From Ruminococcus sp. (GTDB taxonomy: Bacteria; Bacillota_A; Clostridia; Oscillospirales; Ruminococcaceae), in assembly GCF_024684275.1 (NCBI RefSeq), contig NZ_JAIKXF010000059.1, positions 1 through 7,181 of the forward strand: 7,181 nucleotides of DNA. The letters run 5' to 3'. Every line of letters begins with the position of its first letter. Position 1 is the stretch's first letter. The position numbers were made by a program, and so were the translations under genes. Under the pieces are notes generated by a model that did no database searches, was not told where the DNA came from, and was given only the letters and a program-made list of their open reading frames with translations. Of this stretch, positions 6,561 through 7,181 are shown one piece after another.

Positions 6561-6589
6561 TTTACTTTTCTCTTATAATATTGTATATT
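6561..6589 (+). promoter_or_regulatory. Candidate promoter for the last, Gly-rich secreted gene
   Basis: TTTACT (6561-6566), 17-nt spacer, TATATT (6584-6589) is one reading; a perfect TATAAT (6574-6579) lies ten bases upstream but has only TTGTTA (6547-6552) at a long 21-nt spacing. Either way the -35 is poor while the -10 is good. Transcription would start around 6586-6596, giving a leader of about 280 nt before the GTG at 6873. The exact boxes are uncertain. Confidence 0.45.
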
Positions 6590-6609
6590 TACATTAAAGA
6601 TATTAGACA

Positions 6610-6864
6610 ATTATGCCATACATTAGGCATAATAACAGTTTTGGGTGGATTATTTAATGCAATGTTTCTTTCTGGCTGGGACATTCAGAAGTCAGCTGTA
6701 CCCTCTCTTATACGTCAGCTTCTGCAATTAAACCAGAAAAGAATGTCCTGATTATCGTTACCGAGCGCTATTCAGGACTACAATAAAATTGATGTATCAA
6801 CTAAATCTTGAATCTGATGCTTCGGCTGAATTTCAAGATACGATTGCTGCATCAATAGAAGGAG
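6610..6864 (+). promoter_or_regulatory. Putative structured 5' leader RNA ending at the ribosome binding site
   Basis: Four successive perfect pairings are seen: ATTATGCC 6610-6617 with 6626-6633; TTTCTGG 6669-6675 with 6733-6739; GTCCTGA 6745-6751 with 6772-6778; and ATTGATG 6788-6794 with 6850-6856. The last encloses ATCTTGAA 6805-6812 paired with 6832-6839 and an apical GC(TTCG)GC. The outer last stem ends at 6856, directly touching the Shine-Dalgarno AGAAGGAG (6857-6864). Such an array suggests a regulatory leader, possibly acting on translation. No known riboswitch or T-box is recognised: GGGTGG at 6643-6648 recalls a T-box but the ACC partner is missing. An alternative is that stems arose by chance in AT-rich DNA. 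Confidence 0.4.
6657..6731 (+). CDS. Possible 24-residue leader peptide (uORF)
   Basis: ATG 6657 is preceded at 8 nt by GGGTGG (6643-6648) and the frame closes at TAA 6729-6731. The peptide starts MQCFFLAGTF and ends YVSFCN; it has several aromatic residues and two Cys but no run of a single amino acid typical of an attenuator. The frame covers most of the second stem of the leader, so its translation would disturb that pairing. No family is recognised and a chance frame is quite possible. Confidence 0.18.
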   Translation: MQCFFLAGTFRSQLYPLLYVSFCN

Positions 6865-6872
6865 TGATTGAA

Positions 6873-7181
6873 GTGAAACTATCAAAAATGAAGAAGATCA
6901 TCAGCGGAACCGTATCTGCAATGATGATCGCAGCGTCCGTTCCACTTGCAGGTCATGCAGGAGGTTTTAATTTCGGCGGTGATAACGGCGGCATGACATG
7001 GGGCGGCTGGGGGAACAACGGCGGACAGCAGCAGGGCGGCATGGATTGGAGCGGCTTTGCAGGCGGCTTCGATACCAACGGAAACGCTAATATCGGCTCA
7101 GATGCAGGAAACGGCGGTAATGCTCAGTCAGGTCTGAATGCTAAGATCAAGGGCGATATGCCTACTACGGTTCCGGGCGGA
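6873..7181 (+). CDS. Secreted Gly/Asn-rich protein, N-terminal part (cut by window end)
   Basis: 103 codons are visible and still open at the window edge. GTG 6873 is chosen because AGAAGGAG (6857-6864) lies 8 nt upstream; an in-frame GTG at 6864 overlaps the Shine-Dalgarno and an ATG at 6888 would be too far from it. Residues 1-28 are a signal peptide: KLSKMKK, hydrophobic IISGTVSAMMIAASVPLAG, cleavage probably after GHA. Residues 29 to about 92 are low complexity, rich in Gly, Asn, Gln and Trp (GGMTWGGWG, GGQQQGGMDW). The visible end reads KIKGDMPTTVPGG, which looks like the approach to a folded domain; a carbohydrate esterase or other plant-fibre enzyme is conceivable, but this is a guess. 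The Gly-rich part may be a flexible spacer at the N-terminus. It lies behind a long, structured leader and a weak promoter with upstream repeats, so it is likely tightly regulated. Confidence 0.75.
   Translation, partial: MKLSKMKKIISGTVSAMMIAASVPLAGHAGGFNFGGDNGGMTWGGWGNNGGQQQGGMDWSGFAGGFDTNGNANIGSDAGNGGNAQSGLNAKIKGDMPTTVPGG

Noticed and set aside
6641..6650. GGGTGG as part of a T-box leader
   Set aside because: The downstream ACC-containing pairing partner, specifier loop and antiterminator/terminator pair expected of a T-box are missing, and the downstream gene is not a tRNA synthetase or amino-acid gene.
1..7181. CRISPR arrays, tRNA or rRNA genes, insertion sequences or phage genes
   Set aside because: No regularly spaced repeats, cloverleaf-like segments, transposase motifs or terminal inverted repeats were seen on either strand.

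Overview
The window looks like a chromosomal segment of a cellulolytic gut or rumen Firmicute, most likely of the Ruminococcus flavefaciens/albus lineage. This rests on moderate AT richness, strong AGGAGG-type ribosome binding sites, Gram-positive signal peptides, and several dockerin-type (Ca-binding, cellulosome-docking) modules. It also fits the mix of a NodB-type polysaccharide deacetylase, a CotH-kinase/dockerin protein and further secreted proteins. The genus is an inference from protein style, not from a marker gene.

Layout, left to right. (1) 2-199: the 3' end of a polysaccharide deacetylase (CE4/NodB-like), closed by a strong intrinsic terminator. (2) 288-3335: an operon under a near-consensus extended -10 promoter. 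It encodes an ECF-type sigma factor (428-985) whose 3' end overlaps by 17 nt a 770-residue protein (969-3281). That protein starts like a membrane-bound anti-sigma/sensor: a basic cytosolic tail, one membrane segment and a Ser/Thr-rich stalk. It then continues, after what looks like an internal signal peptide with its own ribosome binding site, into a large acidic region with scattered EF-hand loops and a C-terminal dockerin. A strong terminator follows. (3) 3573-6282: a single-gene unit with its own extended -10 promoter, encoding an 869-residue secreted protein with lamin-tail-like, chitobiase-C-like, CotH kinase, InlB-like repeat and dockerin modules, closed by a UUCG-loop terminator. (4) 6283-6872: about 590 nt without a convincing gene. 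It holds a perfect inverted repeat, a 21-bp-spaced direct repeat, a weak promoter, and a roughly 280-nt leader with several separate perfect stems ending right at the next ribosome binding site. (5) 6873-7181: the start of a secreted Gly-rich protein, cut by the window edge.

How the parts may work together (inference): the sigma factor and the trans-membrane dockerin/EF-hand protein form a sigma/anti-sigma-like pair able to sense something outside the cell, such as calcium, cohesin/scaffoldin or a polysaccharide. Genes around them make secreted, dockerin-tagged or carbohydrate-active proteins. The most unusual items are the chimeric sensor with an embedded signal peptide and the structured leader in front of the last gene.
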